A stretch of DNA of 64,000 nucleotides from Brevibacillus massiliensis (GTDB lineage Bacteria > Bacillota > Bacilli > Brevibacillales > Brevibacillaceae): assembly GCF_000311785.1 (NCBI RefSeq), contig NZ_HE978536.1, forward strand, positions 178,287 to 242,286. Direction: 5' to 3'. Below, piece after piece: positions 29,981 to 38,212 of the stretch (the stretch's first letter is position 1; every line of letters begins with the position of its first letter). The translations under genes were made by a program, and so were the position numbers. The notes below the pieces were generated by a model. That model made no database searches and was not told the origin of the DNA. It saw nothing but the letters and a program-made list of their open reading frames with translations.

Positions 29981-30951
29981 CCTTTCCCTTGTTTGGGCCA
30001 ACTGCACCTGATGCGCTCTCTGCACGCCTCGTCAACTGCCAGCCTGCGGCTCTTCAAGGCCATCACAAGCGCACCCGCCACCGGCGGAACAGACGGCAAA
30101 ACGACGGCGGCCATGGTCGACAGCCGCGCTTTCACCTGCCGCTGGAGCGGGTTGTCCGAGGAGAGCAGCCCGCCGGCGAGGACAACCGGCAGCGGCTCCG
30201 CCAGTTTGGCGAGGCAGGTCGAAGCCAACTCCGCCAGCGCGTCCGCCGCCTGCTCGACCAGCCTGCATGCCGCCTCGTCACCTTGTTCGGCCGCTGTCAG
30301 CAGCACGCGGCTTAACTCGCTGATTTGCTTCCGCTGATTTTCTGCACTGTATACCAGGTGAATCAGCTTGCCGGGGTCGCTTACGCCGTAGTGGCTAAGC
30401 AGCAGCTCTGTCAGCAGGGTCTTCGGGCCCCTTCCATCATAGTGGCGCAAGCAGGCGATCAGGGCATCCCGGCCCAGGGAAAACCCGCTCCCTTCGTCGC
30501 CCAAAAGGTAGCCCCACCCCCCCACGCGGCAGCGTTTTTCATCCCGTGACACACCGTATGCGATCGATCCGGTGCCGACGATCAGCACTACCCCCGGCTC
30601 CCCCCAGGTACCCGCGTACAGTGCCGTCATCGCGTCGTTGTCCAGCACCAGCCTGCCTTCGAACTCTGCGTCAAAAGCAGAGGCGATCAGCTCCTTCACC
30701 TCTTCACGATCGGCGCCCGCCAGGCCGAATACGATCGTCTCCACCTCTTCCCTCTGTCTGCCGGACGAAAGCAGCAGCCCTTCGATCAGCTGCCGCAGCG
30801 TCTGTTCAACATGCGACCACGGGCGGGAGAGTGGGTTGGATGCATCCGAAGTGGCGGCAGCCAAAATCTCTCCCTTTGCCGTACAGAGGGCGGCTGTCGT
30901 CTTCGTCCCGCCGCCGTCAATTCCAATAAACACACTGTTACTTGACTGCAC
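29977..30951 (-). CDS. BadF/BcrA-type amino-sugar kinase (MurNAc/GlcNAc kinase candidate)
   Basis: A 324-residue ASKHA-fold kinase. FIGIDGGGTKTTAALC is the phosphate-1 loop, VLDNDAMTALYAG and VLIVGTGSIAYGV the central motifs, and VLAGGLLSSDNPLQ the adenosine motif. The family includes human GlcNAc kinase and the clostridial MurK, which phosphorylates MurNAc and GlcNAc at O6. Location between ABC permeases and murQ makes MurNAc the best substrate guess, feeding MurQ directly. The GTG start overlaps the permease end by 14 bp. Confidence 0.88.
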   Translation of the reverse strand: MQSSNSVFIGIDGGGTKTTAALCTAKGEILAAATSDASNPLSRPWSHVEQTLRQLIEGLLLSSGRQREEVETIVFGLAGADREEVKELIASAFDAEFEGRLVLDNDAMTALYAGTWGEPGVVLIVGTGSIAYGVSRDEKRCRVGGWGYLLGDEGSGFSLGRDALIACLRHYDGRGPKTLLTELLLSHYGVSDPGKLIHLVYSAENQRKQISELSRVLLTAAEQGDEAACRLVEQAADALAELASTCLAKLAEPLPVVLAGGLLSSDNPLQRQVKARLSTMAAVVLPSVPPVAGALVMALKSRRLAVDEACRERIRCSWPKQGKG

Positions 30952-31762
30952 CTGCCGTCAGTCCTTCCATAAATTGTTTGGACGCCAGCAAGAAGACGAT
31001 GATCATCGGCAGCGCCGACAGGGTCAAACCGGCGAACAGCATGCTCCAATCGGTTTCGTATTCTCCAAACAGGCTGAGCATGCCGGCGGGGATCGTCTTC
31101 TTGACGTCTTCTTGGATAAAGATCAGCGGGAAAAAGAAGTCGTTCCACGCCTGAATAAAGTTAATGATCATCACCGTACCCAGGGCCGGTCTGATCAATG
31201 GCAGCAGCACCCGCCAAAAGACCTGAAAGTCGTTGCAGCCGTCGATTCGGGCCGCCTCTTCCAACTGTACGGGCAACGTGCGAAAAAAACCGGTCAGGAT
31301 AAAGACGGAAATGGGAATGCCGCCCGCTGTGTTGATGAGGATCAGTGACCACAGCGAGTTTAACAGCCCCAACTGTTTCATCAGTAGGAACAGCGGGACG
31401 ATCCCCAGCTTGATCGGAATCATCAAGCCGATCAGGAAGAAAAAGTAGAGCAGCCCGTTCCATTTGAAGGAATATCTCGCAAGGTAAAAGGCTGCCAGCG
31501 CGGAGAACAGCAAAATGAGCAGGACGGAAACGACGCTGACGAACACGCTGTTCCAGAAAAAATCGGCAAACGGCACGGATTCCCACAAGCTCACGTACGA
31601 CTCAAAGCCGAACGAAGCCGGCAGGCTGAGCGGAGCCGCAAGGATTTCCGCATTCGTCTTAAACGATGAGACGATCATCAGGAAGATCGGATAGATGGCG
31701 ATCAACCCAAACAAATAGGCGAAGAGGTACTGCAGAGACCTCGCCCCGACGCTCGTTTTCAC
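30938..31762 (-). CDS. Carbohydrate ABC transporter permease (MalG-like)
   Basis: One of two inner-membrane permeases of a CUT1-type sugar importer, with about six spans. The EAA loop facing the ATPase reads EEAARIDGCNDFQVFWRVLLPLIRPAL (split here over residues 190-216). The C-terminus ends QFMEGLTAGAVK, typical of MalG homologues. AAGGAGG precedes the GTG at 31762. No ATP-binding gene is in the cluster, so a shared MsmX-type ATPase encoded elsewhere is likely, as known in Bacillus for several CUT1 systems. Confidence 0.92.
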   Translation of the reverse strand: MKTSVGARSLQYLFAYLFGLIAIYPIFLMIVSSFKTNAEILAAPLSLPASFGFESYVSLWESVPFADFFWNSVFVSVVSVLLILLFSALAAFYLARYSFKWNGLLYFFFLIGLMIPIKLGIVPLFLLMKQLGLLNSLWSLILINTAGGIPISVFILTGFFRTLPVQLEEAARIDGCNDFQVFWRVLLPLIRPALGTVMIINFIQAWNDFFFPLIFIQEDVKKTIPAGMLSLFGEYETDWSMLFAGLTLSALPMIIVFLLASKQFMEGLTAGAVK

Positions 31763-31823
31763 TTTTGACCCTCCTTATCTCCGTTTCAACGGCAGATTGG
31801 GAACGGGAGAACGCGCCCCTGTT

Positions 31824-32774
31824 CTAATGCTGGATTTCCTTTTTGCGCAAGAGGAACACTGAGATGGCTGACACGGAGGCGACGATGAAGAACAAAATGA
31901 CGGACAGAGCCGAGCCGAGTCCGATCGCTACGGAGCCTGTGCCGCTTGGCCCGCCGAATGCCAGGCGGTAGAAATAGACGGCCAGTGTGTCGGTGGAACG
32001 GAACGGTTCCCCCTGTGAACCCTCCATCGCGTAAATCAGTTCGAACGCTTCAAACGCCTGGATGAACGTGAGAATCGTCATGATCGTCACAGACGGCATC
32101 ACCAGCGGGAGGATAATCTTGCGCAGCAGCGTCAAGCCGCTGGCACCATCCAGGCGGGCCGCCTCCACCAATTCCTCCGGTATGGATTGCAATCCGGCGA
32201 GGAAGATCAGCACGGCAAAACCGATGCCGAACCAACAGTTGATCAAGATAATGGTCATGAGTGCGGTATTGGGATCCCCCAGCCACGGCCGGGCCCACGC
32301 TTCCAGCCCCAAGTGGGTCAGCAGGGCATTAAGCGCCCCGAAATTGGGATTGAGGATCAGCTTCCACAAAAAACCGACGATGATGACCGACAGCAGCCTG
32401 GGCAGGAAATAAGCCGCCTTCAGCACTCCGGAACCCCTGATCTTCCGATAGATGACGTACGCAAGTCCAAAGGCGATCCCGTTTTGGACGACCATTTCCA
32501 CGATGAAGTAGACCAGGTTGTGCTTGATTGCATTCCAGAACATTTCGTTAAACGGCTCCACCGTAAACAGCGTGACGAAATTCTGGAATCCGGCAAACCC
32601 TTTGCGGGAGATCCCTTCCCAGTCGTACAGACTGTAAGTAAACGCGGAGAAGATCGGATAGATGACAAACGCCGCGTAGACGAGCAGGGCGGGGAGCGGA
32701 AACAGGTGGATGAGCCAGCGCCGTCTCGGCTTCGACCTGCCGGCTCGCTCCGTCGCTTTTTGCATGTGGTTCAC
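31824..32774 (-). CDS. Carbohydrate ABC transporter permease (MalF-like)
   Basis: Partner permease of the CUT1 importer, with about six spans and a short basic N-terminus. The EAA loop is visible in LVEAARLDGASGLTLLRKI near residue 210. LPALLVYAAFVIYPIFSAF is the first span. I chose the GTG at 32774, seven bases after AGGTG, over the TTG at 32777. It follows the binding-protein gene, with a perfect hairpin in the 61-bp gap. Confidence 0.92.
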   Translation of the reverse strand: MNHMQKATERAGRSKPRRRWLIHLFPLPALLVYAAFVIYPIFSAFTYSLYDWEGISRKGFAGFQNFVTLFTVEPFNEMFWNAIKHNLVYFIVEMVVQNGIAFGLAYVIYRKIRGSGVLKAAYFLPRLLSVIIVGFLWKLILNPNFGALNALLTHLGLEAWARPWLGDPNTALMTIILINCWFGIGFAVLIFLAGLQSIPEELVEAARLDGASGLTLLRKIILPLVMPSVTIMTILTFIQAFEAFELIYAMEGSQGEPFRSTDTLAVYFYRLAFGGPSGTGSVAIGLGSALSVILFFIVASVSAISVFLLRKKEIQH

Positions 32775-32797
32775 CAACTTTCACCTGTAGAATGGGA

Positions 32798-32825
32798 GGG
32801 GAGTAAAACAGATGTTTTACTCCCC
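32798..32825 (-). other. Hairpin after the sugar-binding-protein gene
   Basis: GGGGAGTAAAAC (32798-32809) pairs perfectly with GTTTTACTCCCC (32814-32825) around a 4-base loop. It follows the binding-protein stop by 10 bp and precedes the permease. Without a T-run on the minus strand, it is more likely a 3'-end protector or partial attenuator giving more binding protein than permease. Confidence 0.6.
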
Positions 32826-32835
32826 CTCGTCTGCT

Positions 32836-34143
32836 TTACTTTTTGAACGGCGCAAACCAGCTTTCAGCAGATTTTTGAACGGTCTCGGCCACTTGATCCG
32901 GCGTCATTTTATCCAGGTACATGCCCTGCAGGCTGTTCTCCAATTCCGCCTTGGTGGTCGGGTTCCCCTCCCCGAAATACACGAGAATCAGGTAGGGCGT
33001 CGCGTTCTTCTCCGTTCGTTCCGCCATTTTGTTGACCAGCGGATCGTCTACCTTGACGCCGGGGACAGCGCTGATTCGCTTGAACTCGTTCGCAAACATC
33101 TCGCCAAATTTTTGCGTCGCCATGAATTCCATGAACTTCAGCGCCGCTTCCTTATGAGGCGACTTGGCATTGACGCCCCAGGAACCGTCGACCCAGGTCG
33201 TGATCAGCGGATTGCCGTCTTGGCCCTGCAGCGTGAAGAAGTCGACATCAAGATTCGGATTCAGCTTGTGCATCGGGTCGAGGTCAAAGCTGCCGTGGAT
33301 GTACATCGCCGCCTTTTCCGTGGCAAACAGCGCCCGGGTATCGTTTTGATCCAGGCCGACGAAGTTATCCGGGAAGTAAGGCGCCAGTTCCTTCATTTGT
33401 TCGATCGACTTTTTGAACTCCGGACTGAGGAAGTTCGCCTCGCCTTTTTGCACTTTGTCGACGAACTCGTTGCCGCCGTATTCGGCAGGTGCGATGACGC
33501 CGTGGCTGAGCGACAGCAGCCAGGCTTCCTTGGCTCCGAAAGCGAATGGCGTAACGCCTTTGTCTTTAAGCGCCTTGGCCGTCTGGAGCAGTTCATCCCA
33601 GGTTTTCGGCTCCTGGATGCCCTGATCGACAAACATTTTCTTGTTGTAGTAAATTTGCGTCGAGTTGAGCGACAGCGGCACGCCGTATACCTTGCCGTCC
33701 TTGGCTGTCGCCGCCTTCAGCACATCCGGCGCAAAATGGTTGATGCCGGGCACAGAGTCAAGCGGTTCGAGGTAGCCGGAATCCGCGAGCGACATCCCCG
33801 CCTGGTACGGGCGGAGCTGCATGATGTCCGGACCGCTGTCTCCTTGCAGAGCGGTGTTCAAAATCGTGTTGTACTCTGTGGACTTAAACGCCTTGAATTC
33901 GATTTTGACGCCGGGGTTTGTCTGTTCAAACTCTTTGATGATCTTCTTGTAGCCATCCCCGTCCTCCACCCGCCAGCTGTGCATGCTGAGCACGACCTGT
34001 TCCTGATTTCCCTGGCTGCCCAGATTTTCTTTTCCCCCTTGGCTGCCGGTGTCAGGAGACGAGGTATTGCTGCTGCAGGCACCCAGCAGCGCCGATGCGA
34101 CCAGCAGCGTGGAAAGGAACACGGACACGCGTTTTTTCTTCAT
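32836..34143 (-). CDS. Sugar ABC transporter substrate-binding lipoprotein
   Basis: A 435-residue extracytoplasmic binding protein of the CUT1 (MalE-like) group. The lipobox is ALLGAC with Cys at residue 23, followed by a Ser/Gly/Gln linker. LSMHSWRVEDGDGYKKIIKEFEQ and GVKIEFKAF form the first lobe, and TTWVDGSWGVNAKSPHKEAA matches the usual hinge region. AAGGGGGAAG precedes the ATG at 34143. Linked to a kinase and murQ, so the ligand is probably MurNAc, a MurNAc glycoside or a muropeptide sugar. Confidence 0.92.
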   Translation of the reverse strand: MKKKRVSVFLSTLLVASALLGACSSNTSSPDTGSQGGKENLGSQGNQEQVVLSMHSWRVEDGDGYKKIIKEFEQTNPGVKIEFKAFKSTEYNTILNTALQGDSGPDIMQLRPYQAGMSLADSGYLEPLDSVPGINHFAPDVLKAATAKDGKVYGVPLSLNSTQIYYNKKMFVDQGIQEPKTWDELLQTAKALKDKGVTPFAFGAKEAWLLSLSHGVIAPAEYGGNEFVDKVQKGEANFLSPEFKKSIEQMKELAPYFPDNFVGLDQNDTRALFATEKAAMYIHGSFDLDPMHKLNPNLDVDFFTLQGQDGNPLITTWVDGSWGVNAKSPHKEAALKFMEFMATQKFGEMFANEFKRISAVPGVKVDDPLVNKMAERTEKNATPYLILVYFGEGNPTTKAELENSLQGMYLDKMTPDQVAETVQKSAESWFAPFKK

Positions 34144-34245
34144 CTCTTCTTCCCCCTTTTCATTTGGACAACCGCTAAGGTAGAGCCCAGTGGACTTTCG
34201 TCACATCACTTCCACGGCACGCAAATCGATTGCCCGGATGTGCGG

Positions 34246-35103
34246 CTACTCTGTGCCGCGCTTTCTGCGGCTGACGGCTCCCCTGGTCTTTTCCAAGAGC
34301 GGAATTACTTTTTCGTTCAGCTTGCTTACGATCGTGATGAACAGAATGTCGATCACATTCAATTGGGCAATGCGGGAGGCCATGGCGCCGCTGCGAATGC
34401 TCTTTTCGACGGAACTGGTATGGAGCCGGATATCCGCCAGGTCTGCCACTGGAGAAGGACCGAATTTGGTCAGGGTAATAATCAGGGCTCCTTGCTGTTT
34501 CGCTTCCGAAAGGGACTGGATCACATCTTCCGTCTGGCCCGAATACGAGATCCCAAAGGCGACGTCATCTTTGGTCAAATTGACGGCCGAGGTGAGCTGA
34601 GCGTGAAAATCGGAATGGGCCTCGCACCACATGTTGATGCGTGTAAGCTTTTGCTTCAGGTCGGACGCTATCACGGCAGACGCGCCGACTCCGTAGACGT
34701 CGATCTTGCGGGCAGCAGCCAGCGCGTCCGCCGCTTTCTTCACTTCCTCAACCGACAACACGCTGACCGTATCCTGTACCGACTGAATGTTGTTGGTGCT
34801 GACGGCCTGAACGATCGATTCGACTGACCCCCCGATCATAATTTCCTGATAGCTTCCAATCGCGACACTTCTCGTCAAATCTCCGGCAATCCGAAGCTTC
34901 AACTCCTGGTACCCTGCAAAGTTCAACAACTGGGCCAACCGGACCACTGTCGCTTCCGACACGCCGCTCCGTTTGGCCAATCTCTGCACCGACAGCGTGA
35001 CCACTTCCTCGGGGTGGGCCAATATGTATTCCGCTACTTTTTGCTGTGATGGCTTCAAGTCGTCAAGTATGGCCTGCAGGCTGGCAAGACACCCGTTCAG
35101 CAT
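34246..35103 (-). CDS. RpiR/MurR-family regulator with SIS domain
   Basis: Transcription factor with an N-terminal HTH_6 domain and a C-terminal SIS domain that senses phosphosugars. The HTH includes SVQRLAKRSGVSEATVVRLAQLLNFAGYQELK; only its pattern is given here over residues 40-70. The SIS part has VYGVGASAVIASDLKQKL and GISYSGQTEDVIQSL. MurR-like members respond to MurNAc 6-phosphate. The longest start (35127) would lie only about 5 bases from the predicted transcription start, so I use the ATG at 35103, where homology begins. It heads the murein-sugar operon. Confidence 0.9.
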   Translation of the reverse strand: MLNGCLASLQAILDDLKPSQQKVAEYILAHPEEVVTLSVQRLAKRSGVSEATVVRLAQLLNFAGYQELKLRIAGDLTRSVAIGSYQEIMIGGSVESIVQAVSTNNIQSVQDTVSVLSVEEVKKAADALAAARKIDVYGVGASAVIASDLKQKLTRINMWCEAHSDFHAQLTSAVNLTKDDVAFGISYSGQTEDVIQSLSEAKQQGALIITLTKFGPSPVADLADIRLHTSSVEKSIRSGAMASRIAQLNVIDILFITIVSKLNEKVIPLLEKTRGAVSRRKRGTE

Positions 35104-35137
35104 CGAAAACACCGCTTTCATCATCATTCATAGGCTC

Positions 35138-35166
35138 ATTTTATGAAACAATATTTCAAATGTCAA
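35138..35166 (-). promoter_or_regulatory. Promoter of the murein-sugar operon with operator in the spacer
   Basis: Minus strand: TTGACA (35166-35161), exactly 17 bases, TAAAAT (35143-35138). The spacer contains the palindrome TGAAATATTGTTTCA (35158-35144), of the kind bound by RpiR-family proteins. Binding there would block RNA polymerase, so autoregulation is likely. Confidence 0.75.
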
Positions 35167-35319
35167 TAAAAATCAGAAAATTTCGCTACATCATTTAACC
35201 TGATATTCGGGCCAATCGGCACATTTCTTGCGTATGTTTCGTCATGTAAGGAGGATTCAAGCACGGACTAATGGAATTTATTCATCTGAAAATTCTGATA
35301 TAACAAGGCAGTCTGCAGG

Positions 35320-35410
35320 CAAACCGTGGAACATTGCGTTTTTTCATCACATGCAACGCTGTAAGATTGGTCGGTTTGAGGGGGGAATCACAAAGTGTGG
35401 TTCCTTTTTT
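35320..35410 (+). promoter_or_regulatory. Structured leader with intrinsic terminator before a decayed gene
   Basis: CAAACCG (35320) pairs with CGGTTTG (35372) and, within it, GCGTT (35336) with AACGC (35355). Immediately after, GGAATCACA (35384-35392) and TGTGGTTCC (35396-35404) form a hairpin followed by six T, then AGGAGG and the start of the PAS gene remnant. The layout looks like a riboswitch or attenuator leader. I could not match it to a known class. The rest of 35167-35319 shows only short AT-rich sequence. Confidence 0.45.
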
Positions 35411-35424
35411 AGGAGGTGATTGCC

Positions 35425-35628
35425 GTGCTGAAAAAGGAAGAAAAACGGCCCAGCTTGTCGCCAGCGGATCTGATCCGTACTCTGGGTCAAGCGTCTGACG
35501 AGATCATGATTACCGACGGAGCTGGAACAATTCTCTGGTTGAACACCACACAGGAGACCTTGTACAGCATTCCTTCTACGAGCAGTGGTTGGGCCGCTCC
35601 GTATAAGCTCAGCGCTGCTTTTCCCTGA
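35425..35628 (+). pseudogene. Remnant of a PAS-domain regulator
   Basis: After a perfect AGGAGG (35411-35416) a GTG at 35425 opens a short frame containing SPADLIRTLGQASDEIMITDGAGTILWLN, split between residues 12 and 40, a typical start of a PAS domain in sigma-54-type sensors. About 55 residues in, the frame degenerates; shifting it yields FYEQWLGRSV, the expected continuation. It stops at once in either frame. The rest of the gene is gone, so this is a truncated, frameshifted relic with its leader still intact. Confidence 0.6.
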
Positions 35629-35632
35629 TTCG

Positions 35633-35658
35633 AACCCCCCGTGCCCAGCGGGGGTTTT
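35633..35658 (+). terminator. Intrinsic terminator after the PAS remnant
   Basis: AACCCCC (35633-35639) pairs with GGGGGTT (35650-35656), followed by a short T-run. It closes the remnant transcription unit. Confidence 0.7.
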
Positions 35659-35758
35659 GCCGGCGGCGGTCCTTGCGCATTTTTCGAAATTTTCCTATCC
35701 TTCAGGTCAAATGATGGTAGAATGATACCAGAGTCTTTGAGGATAGGAGATTTTACGG

Positions 35759-36538
35759 GTGAAGAGATGGATTACGTTTGACCTGGATGGAACCCTGATG
35801 CAAAATCCTTTCCAGGAATGGGTATTTCCTGAAATCGCTGCGGCTGTCGCGGCCAAGTCCGGCTCCGCGATTGCGTGCGACGCCAGGGGCGAGATGGTGG
35901 CCGAACATGAGCGGCGTCTGGCCCGGCACATGTACGTGGAGGCCTATGACTGGGATGACATCCTCTGCGGGCTGCTTGAGCGGCTAGGCCTTACGCTGGC
36001 CATCGACATCGAACAGTTGGTGATTAAGCACTCCTGCGCGCCAAAGGTTTACCTTTTGGAGGATGGCGTGCTGGACGTGCTGGCTGGGCTGAAAGCGGAA
36101 GGCTACGCTTTGGCTGCTGTGACCAACGGCTTTTTCAAGTTTCAGTATCCGGTGATGCAGGCGCTTGGGCTGGCAGACCTGTTTGACGCCGTCGTCACCC
36201 CTGATCGCGTCGGCTTTGCCAAGCCTGACGTGCGGATCTTTGAGACACTGCGCAGGCAAGGGGGCATCGCCGCCCACGTCGGCGACCGGATCGACCACGA
36301 TGTCTGTCTGGCAAATCGGTTTGGCACCTGCTCCGTGCTGATCGATCGGCGACTGCCGCCGGAGTTGGCAGACATGAACCCGGTTGTCCGGGCAAATTGC
36401 GAGGCCGGAAAACAGTATTGTGCAAGGAAGGCACAGGCTGAACTCACTTCCGCCAAAACCGGGCTGTCGGACCCGCTGCTTCCAAAAGCGGTAATCGGCT
36501 CGCTCAAGGAACTGGCAGATTGCATAGAGAAACAATAA
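35759..36538 (+). CDS. HAD-superfamily hydrolase
   Basis: A 259-residue HAD phosphatase. Motif I is FDLDGTL (residues 7-13), with cap-domain helices after it. Motif II is AVTNGF, motif III the lysine in FAKPDVRIFE and motif IV HVGDRIDHDV. The arrangement resembles YjjG/phosphoglycolate-type enzymes with a C1 cap. The last 40 residues are a less conserved tail. The GTG at 35759 follows AGGAGA. It is a lone plus-strand gene converging with the anti-sigma gene. Substrate is unknown. Confidence 0.87.
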   Translation: MKRWITFDLDGTLMQNPFQEWVFPEIAAAVAAKSGSAIACDARGEMVAEHERRLARHMYVEAYDWDDILCGLLERLGLTLAIDIEQLVIKHSCAPKVYLLEDGVLDVLAGLKAEGYALAAVTNGFFKFQYPVMQALGLADLFDAVVTPDRVGFAKPDVRIFETLRRQGGIAAHVGDRIDHDVCLANRFGTCSVLIDRRLPPELADMNPVVRANCEAGKQYCARKAQAELTSAKTGLSDPLLPKAVIGSLKELADCIEKQ

Positions 36539-36539
36539 A

Positions 36540-36566
36540 CAGGCAGGAGTTTCTCACTCCTGCCTG
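36540..36566. terminator. Hairpin between converging genes
   Basis: CAGGCAGGAGT (36540-36550) pairs perfectly with ACTCCTGCCTG (36556-36566) around TTCTC. T-runs are poor on both strands, but the position between two converging stops (36538 and 36582) suggests a shared terminator. Confidence 0.6.
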
Positions 36567-36581
36567 CATACCTTCATCACC

Positions 36582-37625
36582 TTACTTGCCCGATTCCACG
36601 CTTTGGCGGTACCTCTCTATATTCTGCTGGTGCAGATCTTCCACATTTCCTTGCCGCTCACTGATTTTGTCCAGGTATTTGGCCGGAAAGATCTGCTCGA
36701 TGCTGGACCAGTACAAATTCCCGTCTTTCGGCTCTTGGTGGCTCACTACCCGGTAATCGCTCCCCTTTGATGCCAGTTGGTAGCCGTATTCAATTTGAAA
36801 CGCCAGCGGCAGGCTTACACCCGCCTTCGAGACGTACTCATCTCCCTCTTTGCCGATCGACTCGACCAAAGCCCAGGCGTAGACCGTTTTTCGCTCGGCA
36901 TTGCCTTCCACACCGAAAATATCGACGCTGGCAAAGCGCGGCGAGCCAATCCAGTCAAATGCTTTGTCGCGTGTCAGGTATTGGATCAGCAGCGGTTCCA
37001 GCCACTCTTTTGAGGAGTCGCTAACCCCGCCCTTCACTTTGACAAACACGTGGCCGAGCGGCACACCGTCAGAGATCACCTCCAGCTTCCAGACGCCTGC
37101 GTCAGGCAGCGCGATGGATGACGGGAAGCTGCCGTCAGCATCGTAAACCGGCCCCCCTACACGCCAACTTCCCAGTTCCACCTTTTCTCCGGCAGCACTG
37201 GTGCCGACGATCTGTACGGACGATGCAAAACTACCGTTCAACAACCACAATACTTTCTGGGCCTGCCCTTCATACATCTCTCCGGCGATGATTCGGACCG
37301 GTTTTTCACCGACATAGCTGAATGGGTTGCCCTCGTATATGGCAGTGACGGACCGGGACGGCTGCCATGTTTCAGATGGCGAGCCCGCTGCCCGGCCGGA
37401 CTGCCCCAGCCACTCAGAGATGCTGCCAGAACCGGCCCAACCGATCAGACAAAGGAGGATCGCGGCAGCCGCTATCCACCCTCCGGAAAACCAGCCCCGC
37501 CTGCCGCCGGTTCTTCGCACCCGCTCAAGCACCTGCCTCTCCAAATCCGCAGAAAAGACGACGTCTTGCAGCAGTGTACGGTCTGCCGTGTCACGCAGCT
37601 GCTGCAGCGATTTGTCTACGTCCAT
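36582..37625 (-). CDS. Putative anti-sigma factor, single-pass membrane protein
   Basis: A 347-residue protein encoded directly after an ECF sigma gene and overlapping it by 10 bp, the usual place for an anti-sigma factor. About 45 cytoplasmic N-terminal residues (MDVDKSLQQLRDTADRTLL) precede one hydrophobic span (WIAAAAILLCLIGWAGSG, about 50-67). A 280-residue extracytoplasmic domain follows, with a beta-rich look and a probable stress-sensing role. No zinc HxxxCxxC motif is seen, so it is not of the ZAS type. GAGGAGGG precedes the ATG at 37625. The inference rests mainly on context and topology. Confidence 0.75.
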   Translation of the reverse strand: MDVDKSLQQLRDTADRTLLQDVVFSADLERQVLERVRRTGGRRGWFSGGWIAAAAILLCLIGWAGSGSISEWLGQSGRAAGSPSETWQPSRSVTAIYEGNPFSYVGEKPVRIIAGEMYEGQAQKVLWLLNGSFASSVQIVGTSAAGEKVELGSWRVGGPVYDADGSFPSSIALPDAGVWKLEVISDGVPLGHVFVKVKGGVSDSSKEWLEPLLIQYLTRDKAFDWIGSPRFASVDIFGVEGNAERKTVYAWALVESIGKEGDEYVSKAGVSLPLAFQIEYGYQLASKGSDYRVVSHQEPKDGNLYWSSIEQIFPAKYLDKISERQGNVEDLHQQNIERYRQSVESGK

Positions 37626-38143
37626 CCCAATCCCTCCTCGATGAGCAGCGGCTTCAGCTGCTGCCGTGCGCGATGAAGCCGGGTGCGCACCGTCCCTTCC
37701 GACACGCCAAGGACTTCGGCGGCCTCGGCGATCGACAGCCCTCCGTAATAGTACAAGAGGATCACTTCCCGATAGGCGGCAGGCAGGCTCATCACCAACT
37801 GGGCGACATTTTCCCTGCCCAGTTTTTCCAACGCCTCCGCTTCCACCGTGGTCTGGCTTTGCCTGAATACTCTAGAAACCGGAAACACCCGGCGAAGGGC
37901 CCACGAACGCAGATATCCCTTGGACTCGTTGACAGCAATCTTATACAGCCAGGTCTGGATGGCCGATTCCCCGCGAAATCCGTCCAGGCTGCGGTATACC
38001 TTGACAAATACATCCTGCGTAATGTCCTCCGCTGCGCTGCGGTCTCCGACCAGCAGGTAGACGAGCCGGAGCACTTTGGTCCCGTACTCCTGCATCAGCG
38101 CAGATAATCTTGCCTCCTTCGTCTGCTCCAATCGCGCTTCCAA
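37616..38143 (-). CDS. ECF-family RNA polymerase sigma factor
   Basis: Alternative sigma factor with regions 2 and 4. Region 2 is AAEDITQDVFVKVYRSLDGF with ESAIQTWLYKIAVNESK. Region 4 is LPAAYREVILLYYYGGLS with AEVLGVSEGTVRTRLHRAR. The open frame extends to a GTG at 38179, but a predicted ECF promoter would start transcription right there. The TTG at 38143 is nine bases after GAGAGGG and is my choice; other TTG or GTG starts nearby are possible. It is co-transcribed with the membrane anti-sigma gene. Confidence 0.88.
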   Translation of the reverse strand: MEARLEQTKEARLSALMQEYGTKVLRLVYLLVGDRSAAEDITQDVFVKVYRSLDGFRGESAIQTWLYKIAVNESKGYLRSWALRRVFPVSRVFRQSQTTVEAEALEKLGRENVAQLVMSLPAAYREVILLYYYGGLSIAEAAEVLGVSEGTVRTRLHRARQQLKPLLIEEGLGWT

Positions 38144-38185
38144 CCTGTTCAGCCCTCTCACTCCCTTCGAAGCCCTCACACTTTA

Positions 38186-38212
38186 GATGCGGCAGGCAGA
38201 GATTTGGTTACA
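38186..38212 (-). promoter_or_regulatory. Predicted autoregulatory ECF promoter
   Basis: Minus strand: TGTAACC (38212-38206), 16 bases, CATC (38189-38186). This fits the AAC-type -35 and CGTC/CATC-type -10 used by many ECF sigma factors and lies just upstream of the sigma gene. Confidence 0.5.

Noticed and set aside
32812-34827. Very long plus-strand open frame (671 codons) opposite the sugar-binding protein and regulator
   Set aside because: It is antisense to two well-supported genes, shows no domain pattern or ribosome site, and arises from the high-GC codon bias of the real genes.
35228-35419. Plus-strand 63-codon frame before the PAS remnant
   Set aside because: It runs through the structured leader and terminator, lacks a ribosome site and has no protein-like features.
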